From: Flavobacterium caseinilyticum
GTDB lineage: Bacteria > Bacteroidota > Bacteroidia > Flavobacteriales > Flavobacteriaceae
Assembly: GCF_004349085.1 (NCBI RefSeq)
Contig: NZ_SMFM01000002.1
Span: 496,001-560,000, forward strand
Direction of reading: 5' to 3'
DNA: 64,000 bases
Shown here: piece after piece, positions 33,278-41,706 of the stretch
How the letters are laid out: every line of letters begins with the position of its first letter
Numbering within the stretch: the stretch's first letter is position 1
Position numbers and translations under genes: made by a program
The notes under the pieces: model-generated
What the model was told of the DNA's origin: nothing
The model's database searches: none
Seen by the model: only the letters and a program-made list of their open reading frames with translations

Positions 33278-34378
33278 ATGAAAAATATAATTACTCAGTT
33301 TTCTAGAATTTTTGTTGGAATACTATTCATAATATCCGGCTTAATCAAACTAAATGACCCAATTGGTTTTTCCTATAAATTGGCTGAATACTTTAGTGAA
33401 CCTGTTTTCAATATGCCGTTTTTTATTCCGTTTGCATTAGGATTAGCATTATTTTTAGTGATTCTCGAAGTAGTTCTGGGTATTATGCTGCTCATTGGTT
33501 ACAAAACAAAATTTACTATTTGGACTCTACTAATTTTAATTCTACTATTTACTTTCTTAACTTTTTATTCGGCGTATTACAATGTGGTAAAAGACTGTGG
33601 TTGTTTTGGCGACGCGCTGAAACTGACGCCTTGGCAATCGTTCACCAAAGATATAGTGCTGTTGTTTTTTATTCTTATATTATTTTTTAATCAAAAGCTG
33701 GTGAAACCGCTGTTTAGCAATAACGTACAAAACATAGTTATTTACGCCAGTATCGTTTTATCTTCATTTATGGGAGTTTTGGTGTTAAACCATTTGCCTT
33801 TAATAGATTTCAGACCATTCAAGGTTGGAAATAATATTCAAAAAGGAATGCGAATTCCTGATGGAGCAAAAAAGTCAGTGGTCGAAATGGTTTTTATCTA
33901 CAAAGTCGGCGGAGTAGATAAAGAGTTTACTGAAAAAGATTTGATGAACATTCCGGAAGGCGCTGTATTTGTTGACCGAAAGGATAAAGTCATTACAGAA
34001 GGTTACGTTCCTCCTATTCATGATTTTACAATGGAAAAAGACGGTTCTGATTATAAAGAGGAATTTTTAGAAGCTTCAAAAGTGATACTGATTGTAGCAT
34101 ATGATCTGGTAAACGCAGACAAAGACGGACTTGCTAAAATGGAAAAACTACACTTAGAAGCGAAAGCAAAGGGGTATAAAGTGATTGGAATGACGGCATC
34201 ATCTCCGGAAGAAATTGTTGCGGCAAAAAATCAATTCGGGCTTACATTTGACTTTTATTTCTGTGATGCGATTACTTTAAAAACAATTGAAAGAGCCAAT
34301 CCAAGCATTGTAGTACTTGAAAAAGGAACTATAATGCAGAAAGTTCATCATAATGATCTTGCAGATTTAAAGTTATAG
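33278..34378 (+). CDS. BT_3928-type protein: DoxX/MauE-like membrane domain + C-terminal thioredoxin-like domain
   Basis: 366 residues. Four membrane segments of the DoxX/MauE type in the N-terminal 150 residues (FVGILFIISGLIKLNDPIGF, then EVVLGIMLLIGY), with the motif VKDCGCFGDALKLTPW between helices 3 and 4, the conserved cysteines of MauE-like proteins. The C-terminal half (about 170-366) is soluble and ends in a thioredoxin-like fold without CxxC (KAKGYKVIGMTASSPEEI). It matches the Bacteroides protein BT_3928 family, of unknown role. It precedes an ABC permease, a thioredoxin and tpiA. Confidence 0.82.
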   Translation: MKNIITQFSRIFVGILFIISGLIKLNDPIGFSYKLAEYFSEPVFNMPFFIPFALGLALFLVILEVVLGIMLLIGYKTKFTIWTLLILILLFTFLTFYSAYYNVVKDCGCFGDALKLTPWQSFTKDIVLLFFILILFFNQKLVKPLFSNNVQNIVIYASIVLSSFMGVLVLNHLPLIDFRPFKVGNNIQKGMRIPDGAKKSVVEMVFIYKVGGVDKEFTEKDLMNIPEGAVFVDRKDKVITEGYVPPIHDFTMEKDGSDYKEEFLEASKVILIVAYDLVNADKDGLAKMEKLHLEAKAKGYKVIGMTASSPEEIVAAKNQFGLTFDFYFCDAITLKTIERANPSIVVLEKGTIMQKVHHNDLADLKL

Positions 34379-34432
34379 AAAAGTTTAAAATTTACCATTT
34401 AAAGTTGCCAGGCTTTAATATAAATACTAAAT

Positions 34433-35509
34433 ATGCTGAAATATTTTTTAAATAAAATCGGATATGCACTTCTTACTCTTTTTGGGGTGATTACAGTGAT
34501 ATTCTTTTTGTTTACGGTTTTGCCTGGAGATCCTGCTCGAATGATGCTCGATCAGAACGAAAATTCAGAGCAACTGGCCCTTGTAAAAAAGAAATATGGT
34601 TTTGACAAACCAATTTCAACGCAATATTTATATTATCTCAATGACCTTTCGCCTATTTCTTTCCATAGCAATGACCAATCTGATTATACTTTTTTGAGCG
34701 AAGGGAAATATAATGCTGCGCCGCTATTTAATATTGGTGAAAATAAATTGGTCTTAAAAACTCCATACCTACGGGAAAGTTTCCAGAAAAGTGGTAAAAA
34801 AGTATCTGAAATAATAGCTCATACGCTACCAAGTACTGCTGTTTTAGCACTTTTTGCTATTGTAATTGCTATTGTTTTCGGAATTATTTTCGGAATAATA
34901 TCTGCGTTGTTTAAAGACACTTGGATTGACCGACTAATCGCTTTAATCAGTACATTAGGAATGAGTATTCCGTCATTTTTTAGCGCAATATTATTTGCTT
35001 GGTTATTCGGATTTGTGCTGCAACAATACACGCATCTCAACATGACGGGCAGTTTGTACGAAGTAGATGATTTTGGTGAAGGCAGCTATATCCAGTGGAA
35101 AAATATCATTTTGCCCGCAATAGTTTTAGGAATTCGTCCGCTTGCGGTTGTGATCCAGCTTATGCGAAACTCATTACTGGAAACTTTTGGTCAGGATTAC
35201 ATTCGCACAGCACGTGCCAAAGGTTTATCCGAGCTTCAAATCATCAGAAAACATGCTTTGAAAAATTCTTTAAATCCGGTGGTTACCGCTATTTCGGGAT
35301 GGTTCGCCTCGATGCTTGCAGGCGCAGTTTTTGTTGAATTTATCTTTGGATGGAACGGCTTGGGTAAAGAAATTGTGGAAGCTTTAAACAATCTGGATCT
35401 GCCTGTAATCATGGGATCTGTAATTGTTATTGCCACCACCTTTGTAATCATTAACATACTTGTAGATCTTGTTTATGCTTATCTTGATCCAAAAATAAGA
35501 TTGGGCTAA
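34433..35509 (+). CDS. ABC transporter permease, DppB/OppB-like (lone)
   Basis: 358 residues. BPD_transp_1 domain with the opening YALLTLFGVITVIFFLFTVLPGDPARMMLDQ typical of DppB/OppB, six membrane segments, and the ATPase-contact motif LRNSLLETFGQDYIRTARAKGLSELQI (EAA loop; split here as 13 residues per line in the family). A periplasmic loop of about 100 residues separates TM1 and TM2. Usual partners (second permease, ATPases, binding protein) are absent here, so it must work with subunits coded elsewhere or is an isolated family member. Flanked by unrelated housekeeping genes. Confidence 0.9.
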   Translation: MLKYFLNKIGYALLTLFGVITVIFFLFTVLPGDPARMMLDQNENSEQLALVKKKYGFDKPISTQYLYYLNDLSPISFHSNDQSDYTFLSEGKYNAAPLFNIGENKLVLKTPYLRESFQKSGKKVSEIIAHTLPSTAVLALFAIVIAIVFGIIFGIISALFKDTWIDRLIALISTLGMSIPSFFSAILFAWLFGFVLQQYTHLNMTGSLYEVDDFGEGSYIQWKNIILPAIVLGIRPLAVVIQLMRNSLLETFGQDYIRTARAKGLSELQIIRKHALKNSLNPVVTAISGWFASMLAGAVFVEFIFGWNGLGKEIVEALNNLDLPVIMGSVIVIATTFVIINILVDLVYAYLDPKIRLG

Positions 35510-35658
35510 TAGCTTTTTTGGGCTTCACGAAATATATTTTCGAACTCAATGTGACTATTATTTCAATTTATTTATTAACTACAACGATATTATCGCAACA
35601 TTATCGAGTTGTACTTTCAAAAAATGCTTTTCTTCATAACGCATTCCGATTGTTTGCT

Positions 35659-35666
35659 TAACTTTG
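35659..35666 (+). promoter_or_regulatory. -7 promoter element of the TlpA-like lipoprotein
   Basis: TAACTTTG, perfect TAnnTTTG, 18 bases before the ATG at 35685. Confidence 0.5.
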
Positions 35667-35684
35667 TTTTAAATCAACTAGAAA

Positions 35685-36179
35685 ATGAAAAAAATACTTT
35701 TACTATTACTTGCTTTCACTGCCTTTTCCTGTGTGAAAGAGGAAAACACCGAATTCTCAAAAGAAGCTTTAGCAGAAACACTTTTAGCCACTGACGGAAG
35801 TCAGGTTGCTTTTCAGGATATTTTGAAACAGTACGAAGGAAAAACACTTGTGATTGAAGTTTGGGCTTCCTGGTGCGGAGATTGTGTAAAGGCGATGCCA
35901 AAAATCAAAGAATTACAGTTTAAAAATCCTGATGTATCTTACCTGTTTATATCAATGGATAAAACCGCGGATAAGTGGAAAGAAGGTATTGAAAAACACC
36001 AGTTAAATGGCGAGCATTTCATGGCAAACGACCAAATGAAAGGTGTTTTTGCAAAAGCTGTCAATGTAGATTGGATTCCAAGATATATCATTGTGGATAA
36101 AACCGGTAAGATTGTTTTATACCGAGCGATTGAAACTGATTTTGATAAAATTAACGAGACTTTAGAAAACTTAAAATAA
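35685..36179 (+). CDS. TlpA-like thioredoxin lipoprotein
   Basis: 164 residues. Lipobox ends at Cys16 (FSCVKEE), then a thioredoxin fold with the site WASWCGDC (Cys64, Cys67), cis-Pro in VDWIPRYIIVD and a short C-terminus. It acts outside the cytoplasm as a disulfide reductase or carrier. The CGDC site differs from the CPPC of the TlpA-like protein at 14055. The ORF is short because the family's extra N-terminal insert is missing. Precedes tpiA by 86 bases. Confidence 0.88.
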   Translation: MKKILLLLLAFTAFSCVKEENTEFSKEALAETLLATDGSQVAFQDILKQYEGKTLVIEVWASWCGDCVKAMPKIKELQFKNPDVSYLFISMDKTADKWKEGIEKHQLNGEHFMANDQMKGVFAKAVNVDWIPRYIIVDKTGKIVLYRAIETDFDKINETLENLK

Positions 36180-36265
36180 AGGATTATAATCTACACCGTA
36201 ATTAGATCTTACTTGATTTATATTTCATAAAATCAAAATTATCAACAAAATATAACTAATTAAAA

Positions 36266-37018
36266 ATGAGAAAGAAGATTGTTGCCGGAAACTGGAAAAT
36301 GCATAAAAATGCAGAGCAAACAGAGGATTTACTGAATGAACTGATAGCAAAAATACCAACTGATACAAAAGTGCAGGTAATTGTAGCTCCAACATTTGTG
36401 AACTTAGCTTCTGCCGTTGATCATTTAGAGTTTACTACTATCGATGTTGCAGCGCAAAATGTTCATCAGGCCGAAAGCGGCGCTTTTACAGGTGAAATCT
36501 CTGCGGATATGCTAAAAAGTGTTGGCGTTGATATTGTTATTCTTGGACACTCAGAGCGTCGAGCAATTTTCCATGAAACGGATGCTGTGATTGCTAATAA
36601 AGTAGATACTGCTTTAGAACATGACATGAGAATTATTTTTTGCTTTGGAGAAGAATTAAAAGATCGCCAGTCAAAAAATCATTTCAATGTAGTGGAAAAT
36701 CAATTAAGAGATGGTTTATTTCATATTGAGGCTAAGGATTGGGAAAATATTGTTTTGGCTTACGAGCCAGTTTGGGCAATAGGGACTGGAGAAACAGCTT
36801 CTCCGGATCAAGCTCAGGAAATGCATGAATTCATTAGAGAAACAGTTCGCAAGGCTTTTGGAAGCGATATTGCTGAAAACGTATCTATACTTTATGGCGG
36901 AAGCGTGAAACCAGATAATGCAAAAGAAATTTTCTCAAAACCAGATGTAGACGGCGGTCTTATTGGTGGTGCTGCGCTTAAAGCGGATGATTTTGTAGCA
37001 ATTGTAAATGCTTTATAA
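36266..37018 (+). CDS. tpiA: Triosephosphate isomerase
   Basis: 250 residues, full length. Glycolytic enzyme interconverting dihydroxyacetone phosphate and glyceraldehyde 3-phosphate. Active-site residues recognised: Asn/Lys in AGNWKMHKN, His in ILGHSERRAIF, Glu in LAYEPVWAIGTG, and the phosphate-binding end ILYGGSVKPDNAK and GGLIGGAAL. Terminated by a strong hairpin at 37036. Confidence 0.98.
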   Translation: MRKKIVAGNWKMHKNAEQTEDLLNELIAKIPTDTKVQVIVAPTFVNLASAVDHLEFTTIDVAAQNVHQAESGAFTGEISADMLKSVGVDIVILGHSERRAIFHETDAVIANKVDTALEHDMRIIFCFGEELKDRQSKNHFNVVENQLRDGLFHIEAKDWENIVLAYEPVWAIGTGETASPDQAQEMHEFIRETVRKAFGSDIAENVSILYGGSVKPDNAKEIFSKPDVDGGLIGGAALKADDFVAIVNAL

Positions 37019-37035
37019 ATTTCTCTTTTAAACTT

Positions 37036-37070
37036 CAAAAAAAAAGCGATGATTCAGTTCATCGCTTTTT
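37036..37070 (+). terminator. Bidirectional terminator between tpiA and the porin pseudogene
   Basis: Stem AAAAAGCGATGA/TCATCGCTTTTT, 6-base loop, T-run on plus and A-run before the stem. Confidence 0.85.
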
Positions 37071-37072
37071 TT

Positions 37073-37636
37073 TTAAATTCCTATTTCTACCTGAAAACGC
37101 AAATACCAATTGTTTTCGGTGCTCCCTTCAAAATAATTTAAAGTATCAAAAGTCAATTCGCTTTGAAATCCCCCTGAAGAATTCACTCGCTGACGATTTC
37201 CCGGTAATTTTGTTTGTCCAAAACTAATATTCCAATTTTTATTAGGTCTATAAAAAAAGACTGCATCACGAATAATATTGATATTTTTTCCTTCTTTAAT
37301 TTGGCTAACATCGCCCGGGGCAAATGACAATTGGACTGCATATAAAAATTTTGAAAAACCTACATATCGGTCTAATGGCATACGCAAACATCTGATTTGT
37401 CAATCATAAACCCCTTCTCCGCCTTCATTTGGGAATAAGTTACTCTGTTTGCATTCGAAAACGAATATTCAGTTGGTATAAACTATCAGGAGAAGCTATT
37501 CCTATTCCTTTACCAAAACTATAGTAAGGAAGTGCTGATAATTTTAGGTCGTTTTCCGGTTGCTCTGTTTTATAGTAACTTGGACACAGCTCGCAATACT
37601 GCAGAGAAAAACGAAAAATCGAATGATTTTGTTCAT
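37073..37636 (-). pseudogene. Decayed phosphate-selective porin (OprO/P-like)
   Basis: On the minus strand an ATG at 37634-37636 opens a signal peptide MNKIIRFFVFLCSIASC, but the frame breaks soon after. The next frame reads YYSFGKGIGIASPDSLYQLNIRFRMQ, then is shifted after MQ (one A lost) to NRVTYSQ, then again to NEGGEGVYD. The last frame, open from 37387, reads YVGFSKFLYAVQLSFAPGDV, IIRDAVFFYRPNKNWNISFG and KLPGNRQRVNSSGGFQ, and then jumps to the C-terminal NWYLRFQVEIGI. Intact relatives have roughly 200 more residues between GGFQ and the end. So the gene has several frameshifts and an internal deletion. No function remains. Confidence 0.8.
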
Positions 37637-37675
37637 TGTAAGGTAGCCTGTTAGTTGTGCAAATATAAAATAAAA

Positions 37676-37717
37676 TGTGATTTACAAATGTGATTTAAAT
37701 AGTGATTACTACCTTTG
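37676..37717 (+). promoter_or_regulatory. Promoter of prmA with three direct TGTGATTA-like repeats
   Basis: Three direct repeats lie in a row: TGTGATTTA (37676), TGTGATTTA (37689) and AGTGATTAC (37701), spaced 12-13 bases, followed by a perfect -7 element TACCTTTG at 37710-37717. Confidence 0.5.
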
Positions 37718-37730
37718 TAAAAAATTAAAC

Positions 37731-38591
37731 ATGTCAAACATTTACATTGGATATCATTTTACTATTGAACCCAAAGACTCTAGCGATAGCGAACAGGCGA
37801 AGCAATTGGGCTCAGAAATATTAATTGCAGAATTAGGAGAACGAGCATTCGAAAGTTTTACAGAAACCGAAACTGGTGTTTCCGCTTTTGTCCAAAAGGA
37901 TTTGTGGGATACAGCTATTTTAGAAGACATTCATATTTTGCAGTCGGAGGAATTTAAAATTGACTATACATTTGAAGAAATTGACCAGGTAAACTGGAAT
38001 GAAGAATGGGAAAAGAATTTTGAAGCGATAGATGTTGATGGAAACTGTCATGTGCGTGCTCCATTTCATCCAAAAACAGCTGCCGAATATGATATTGTAA
38101 TCGAACCAAAAATGAGTTTTGGTACGGGCCATCATGAGACAACTCACATGATGATTCAACATTTGTTGGAAATGGATGTTGACGGACTAAAAACGTTAGA
38201 CATGGGTTGTGGCACAGCTATTTTAGCAATACTTGCTGAGATGAAAGGCGCTAAACCAATTGATGCCATTGATATCGATAACTGGTGTTACTTAAACTCA
38301 ATTGAAAATGCAGAACGCAATAATTGCACACAAATTACAGTTTACGAGGGTGACGCAGCTTTGCTAAAAGGAAAAAAATATGATTTAATTATCGCAAATA
38401 TTAATAGAAATATTTTATTGAATGATATGCAAAATTACGTTGATTGCCTAAATCCAAAAGGTACACTGTTGTTAAGTGGTTTCTATGAACAGGACATCGC
38501 TGTTATCGATAGTTCCTGCACAGAGAAAGGATTGAAGTATGTTAAAAAATTTGAAAGAAACAATTGGGTTTCTTTGAAATATTCTAATTAG
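37731..38591 (+). CDS. prmA: Ribosomal protein L11 methyltransferase
   Basis: 286 residues from ATG 37731. SAM-dependent enzyme that trimethylates ribosomal protein L11. The N-terminal L11-binding domain (1-80) leads to the Rossmann-type methyltransferase with FGTGHHETTHMMIQHLL, TLDMGCGTAILAILA (motif I), NIN in LIIANINRNIL (motif IV) and a C-terminal WVSLKYSN end. A longer frame from 37677 would overlap the promoter at 37710, so the ATG at 37731 is chosen. clpS follows after 45 bases. Confidence 0.95.
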   Translation: MSNIYIGYHFTIEPKDSSDSEQAKQLGSEILIAELGERAFESFTETETGVSAFVQKDLWDTAILEDIHILQSEEFKIDYTFEEIDQVNWNEEWEKNFEAIDVDGNCHVRAPFHPKTAAEYDIVIEPKMSFGTGHHETTHMMIQHLLEMDVDGLKTLDMGCGTAILAILAEMKGAKPIDAIDIDNWCYLNSIENAERNNCTQITVYEGDAALLKGKKYDLIIANINRNILLNDMQNYVDCLNPKGTLLLSGFYEQDIAVIDSSCTEKGLKYVKKFERNNWVSLKYSN

Positions 38592-38636
38592 TGTGATATT
38601 TTTTTATTAATTACGAAAGTACAAAAAACCTACAAA

Positions 38637-38912
38637 ATGAGTACTAAAGAAAAAGTAAGAGAAAAAGTTAGCGTCAAGGAAGTTACGAGTCTAGATCATG
38701 AAATAGTGGTTTACAACGACGATGTAAATACTTTTGACCATGTGATTGACACGTTGATTCGTGTTTGTAATCACACTCCTGAACAAGCGGAACAATGCTC
38801 ATTAATCGTTCATTACAATGGAAAATGCACTGTAAAAACCGGTTCTTATGACAAATTAAAACCACAATGTTCACAATTATTAGAAGCAGGATTAAATGCA
38901 GAGATAATTTAG
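38637..38912 (+). CDS. clpS: ATP-dependent Clp protease adaptor ClpS
   Basis: 91 residues. Binds the N-domain of ClpA/ClpC and delivers N-end-rule substrates. The core shows VYNDDVNTFDHVIDTLIRVCNHTPEQAEQCSLIVHYNGKC with the conserved NDD and T of the ClpA contact and the HxxGK region reading HYNGKCTVKTG. The N-terminal 20 residues are a basic, flexible tail (STKEKVREKVSVKEV). A hairpin terminator is at 38962. Confidence 0.96.
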   Translation: MSTKEKVREKVSVKEVTSLDHEIVVYNDDVNTFDHVIDTLIRVCNHTPEQAEQCSLIVHYNGKCTVKTGSYDKLKPQCSQLLEAGLNAEII

Positions 38913-38961
38913 CAATTGGTAAAAAATCATTTTACTACAGTTTTACAATTATTAATTTAAA

Positions 38962-39003
38962 AAACACTCTCTTTTATTTATATTTGAATAAAGGAGAGTG
39001 TTT
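38962..39003 (+). terminator. Rho-independent terminator after clpS
   Basis: Stem AACACTCTCTTTTATT/AATAAAGGAGAGTGTT with a 10-base loop, followed by an AT-rich T-run. Confidence 0.8.
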
Positions 39004-39122
39004 ATTTATTTTAGGATATAATACATTCTAGTTACCTCACGCTTAAGTTTTTGTACCAAATGATGATCAAAAAAAAATGAATTATAAACGTACTGTAATT
39101 ATAGTATAATCGAAAATAATAA

Positions 39123-39794
39123 ATGAAAAGCACTTCTCTATTAATTCCATTTATTGGATTCAGTCTACTTTATCTACTGCTAATTGTTTTGGGCAGAGAA
39201 GATATTGCTTGGTTTTTTAAGCCGCTTCTGATGCCATTTTTGATTCTTGCCGTTTATTTTCATCATCGATTTACAACCAAGAAAATCCTTCTTACTGCGT
39301 TAGTCTTGTCATGGATTGGAGATATTCTTCTGATGTTTGTTGATAAAGCAGAATGGTATTTTACAGCGGGACTGATCGCCTTTCTTATTTCTCATATCTT
39401 TTATATTATACTGTTCAGTAAGCAATTAAAAATATATTTAAAGAAAAGTAAAATTATTTTTTGGGTAGGTGTTACAGTTATTGTCTGCTATTTAACCATT
39501 ACGATGCTCCTTTTATTACCAACACTAAATGAATTAACGATACCGGTTTTTATCTATTCCATGACAATTTCAATCATGTGGTTATTTGCTTTTAAAGGCT
39601 TTTTAAACTGGCAAAAACCAGCCAACAGCTACATTTTAATTGGCTCATTATTTTTTGTTTTTTCGGATACTATATTGGCATTTAATAAATTTTACACACC
39701 ATTGCAATACAGCTCCCTGCTAATCATGTCCACATACCTGGCGGCACAGTATTTTATAGTGACTGGCATTTTGAAATTAAACGAAAAAAAGTAG
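39123..39794 (+). CDS. Lysoplasmalogenase family membrane protein (YhhN/TMEM86)
   Basis: 223 residues, eight hydrophobic segments. The TMEM86/YhhN pattern includes FKPLLMPFLILAVYF at the start, a LSWIGDILLMFVDKAEWYFTAGLIAFLISHIFYI stretch with the conserved Gly-Asp and His, and a late GSLFFVFSDTILAFNKF with Asp. Animal members hydrolyse lysoplasmalogen; the bacterial substrate is not established. Convergent with the second YeeE pair, with a bidirectional terminator between. Confidence 0.9.
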   Translation: MKSTSLLIPFIGFSLLYLLLIVLGREDIAWFFKPLLMPFLILAVYFHHRFTTKKILLTALVLSWIGDILLMFVDKAEWYFTAGLIAFLISHIFYIILFSKQLKIYLKKSKIIFWVGVTVIVCYLTITMLLLLPTLNELTIPVFIYSMTISIMWLFAFKGFLNWQKPANSYILIGSLFFVFSDTILAFNKFYTPLQYSSLLIMSTYLAAQYFIVTGILKLNEKK

Positions 39795-39821
39795 TACTTC
39801 CGTAAGAAAATACTACTTTTT
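39786..39821. terminator. Bidirectional terminator
   Basis: Stem AAAAAGTAGTA/TACTACTTTTT around a 14-base loop, between the lysoplasmalogenase stop and the minus-strand DUF6691 gene. Confidence 0.8.
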
Positions 39822-39838
39822 TAATACTGTATTTAATG

Positions 39839-40255
39839 TTAATGAGGTAATTTATTTTTTAGTACACCATAAAGGTAAGTGCCCAATAAGGCTCCAAAAA
39901 GCACTATCGATACCGTCCAGAAACCTGCTCCAAGCAAGATAAAAATGGGTCCCGGACAAGAACCTACCAAAGCCCAACCCAAACCAAAAAATAATCCTCC
40001 AATCCAGTATCGAGACGATCCTTCTTCTTTAGCAGGAATTTCTATTGATTCTCCTTTAATGTCTTTTATATTATTTCTTTTTATAATTTGTATTCCAATA
40101 ATTCCGGTCAAGACAGCTACAGAAATAATTCCGTACATGTGGAACGACTGAAATTGGAACATTTCGTAAATGCGATACCAGGAAACAGCCTCCGATTTAG
40201 TCAATACAATTCCGAAAATAAAGCCAACTGCCAGATATTTTAATATATTTTTCAT
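39839..40255 (-). CDS. DUF6691 / YeeE small half (copy 2)
   Basis: 138 residues, four membrane segments. The motif WYRIYEMFQFQSFHMYG and the cysteine in VGSCPGPIFILLGAG match the small half of split YeeE-type transporters. Compared with the copy at 15493 it lacks the N-terminal extension of about 30 residues. It follows its large partner (40299-40859) with a 43-base gap. Together they should transport a sulfur species. Confidence 0.88.
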   Translation of the reverse strand: MKNILKYLAVGFIFGIVLTKSEAVSWYRIYEMFQFQSFHMYGIISVAVLTGIIGIQIIKRNNIKDIKGESIEIPAKEEGSSRYWIGGLFFGLGWALVGSCPGPIFILLGAGFWTVSIVLFGALLGTYLYGVLKNKLPH

Positions 40256-40298
40256 GTTTTTAATTTTAAAATTTAAAATGCGAATGCGTATTTATTTG

Positions 40299-40859
40299 CT
40301 AGTTTAAAATTAATGGCAATAAGAAATGTGCCATTATCAATCCACCGATGAAAAATCCAACAACGGCTTTCAAAGAAGGAATTTGTAAATTACTTAAACC
40401 AGAAATAGCATGTCCCGAAGTACAGCCGCCAGCATAACGAGAACCAAAACCAATTAAAATGCCACCGATAAGCAAAATAAAAATACTTTTTGGCGATTCT
40501 AAAATGGACACCGCAAAAAGAGCATCGGGAATTAATTTCCCTTCCGGAGCATCAATACCTAGTTGTGCCAGTTGATAAATAGTACTTGGATTAATACTAA
40601 CATTCGAGGGATCGCTCATAAAATGAACCGCAACAAAACCACCCAGCATAGCTCCAAGAACTACAACTAAATTCCAGCGTTGTGCTTTCCAATCAAAATC
40701 AAAAAAGGCTACACGCTTCCCTAACCCAGCCATAGAACATAGCGAACGCAAATTTGACGACATCCCGAAGGACTTTCCAAAATATATCAACGCCAGCATA
40801 ATTATTCCTATTAAAAATCCGGAAACATACCACGACCATGTTTGAAAAATAATATCCAT
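40299..40859 (-). CDS. YeeE/YedE family sulfur transporter, large half (copy 2)
   Basis: 186 residues, about five membrane segments, with GGCTSGHAISGLSNLQIPSL at about 146-165, near-identical to copy 1 at that motif. Where copy 1 has CAMC, this copy has LCSMAGLG, so the second cysteine is missing. It lies outside the sulfur region among housekeeping genes and, unlike copy 1, has no Crp/Fnr-like box: its promoter is a plain TATATTTG on the minus strand (40875-40882), 15 bases before the start. So the two copies are probably used under different conditions. Confidence 0.88.
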   Translation of the reverse strand: MDIIFQTWSWYVSGFLIGIIMLALIYFGKSFGMSSNLRSLCSMAGLGKRVAFFDFDWKAQRWNLVVVLGAMLGGFVAVHFMSDPSNVSINPSTIYQLAQLGIDAPEGKLIPDALFAVSILESPKSIFILLIGGILIGFGSRYAGGCTSGHAISGLSNLQIPSLKAVVGFFIGGLIMAHFLLPLILN

Positions 40860-40982
40860 ATTGTTTTTTTTTGTGCAAATATAAGAAGCATTTCATAAGA
40901 TTTTTAATGGAAATAGAAAATCAATAAAATGAGCCGACTCAAATTAATTTGGTTAGTGGTAGTAGGGTCTAAAGTTCTGTTT

Positions 40983-40990
40983 ATATTTGT
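40983..40990 (+). promoter_or_regulatory. -7 promoter element of the lipoprotein at 41055
   Basis: TATATTTG, perfect TAnnTTTG, 64 bases before the ATG. Confidence 0.45.
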
Positions 40991-41054
40991 AGTGTTAAAA
41001 TTATATGCTTCTGTAATTTTACCTTGAATTTTATCTTGTAAAATTATCCCAATT

Positions 41055-41510
41055 ATGAAAAAATTAATCCTTGGCATAACGTTGTTAATCGGCATGGCTT
41101 CTTGTTCTAGTACACAGTCTGTTTTAAAAAATACAGATGATGCGGCACCCAATCTTAAATTGTCCACAAATAATACTTTTGTAATTACAGAATTTAGTAC
41201 AGACAAAAAATATGGCTACGATAAAGAGTATCCAATCAATATTTTTTATAACAGCACTAAAAACGAAACTATCAATCAAGGTCGGTTTTTGAATGCATTG
41301 GCAGGACCAAAAGGGGAAAAAATCACCTATACTAAATTGGAAAGCTGTTGTCCGTTTCCAACAAAAAGAAGTGAACTGGGTGCCGGATTTTTAGACGTTT
41401 ATAAATTAGAATGGCAAGGCCAAAAAAACCCCGTTATACTCTACCTGAACATTTATGAAAAAGGAATTTTGATGGTTCCAGTCGGACTAACGCTGAAACA
41501 AAACGAATAA
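41055..41510 (+). CDS. Hypothetical lipoprotein upstream of kdsA
   Basis: 151 residues with a lipobox at MASCSS (Cys near residue 17). The mature part is a beta-rich single domain with a conspicuous ESCCPFPTKRSELGAGFLDVY stretch (two adjacent cysteines) and ends in PVGLTLKQNE. I know such proteins from Flavobacterium next to kdsA; databases sometimes carry over the kdsA name to them, but there is no aldolase fold here. Function unknown. A Flavo-1-like RNA lies between it and kdsA. Confidence 0.75.
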   Translation: MKKLILGITLLIGMASCSSTQSVLKNTDDAAPNLKLSTNNTFVITEFSTDKKYGYDKEYPINIFYNSTKNETINQGRFLNALAGPKGEKITYTKLESCCPFPTKRSELGAGFLDVYKLEWQGQKNPVILYLNIYEKGILMVPVGLTLKQNE

Positions 41511-41545
41511 ATTATGAACAAAAAAATATTCTAATGTCCCAGATC

Positions 41546-41620
41546 CCTAGCCCTGATGGAAGAGGAAATCCTCCCGATTTTTTTCGGGAGATTGTATCGT
41601 ACAGCAGGAAATAGCTCCTA
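41546..41620 (+). ncRNA. Structured RNA resembling the Flavo-1 motif
   Basis: The stretch opens with TAGCCCTGATGGAAG, GAGGAAATCC, holds a hairpin with arms AATCCTCCCGA and TCGGGAGATT around a T-loop, and closes with ACAGCAGGAAATAGCTCCT. Such a pattern (UAGCCCUGAU ... AGCAGGAAAUAGCUCCU) recurs in Flavobacteria and is, from memory, that of the Flavo-1 RNA. Its role is not known. It lies in a gap after the lipoprotein gene, on the plus strand. Confidence 0.6.
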
Positions 41621-41706
41621 AAAATAGTATTTCCATAAAATTATTTAAAATTCATAAATCGTTAAACGTAAATCCTAACTACCTTTATACCTTCAAAAAA
41701 TCTATT

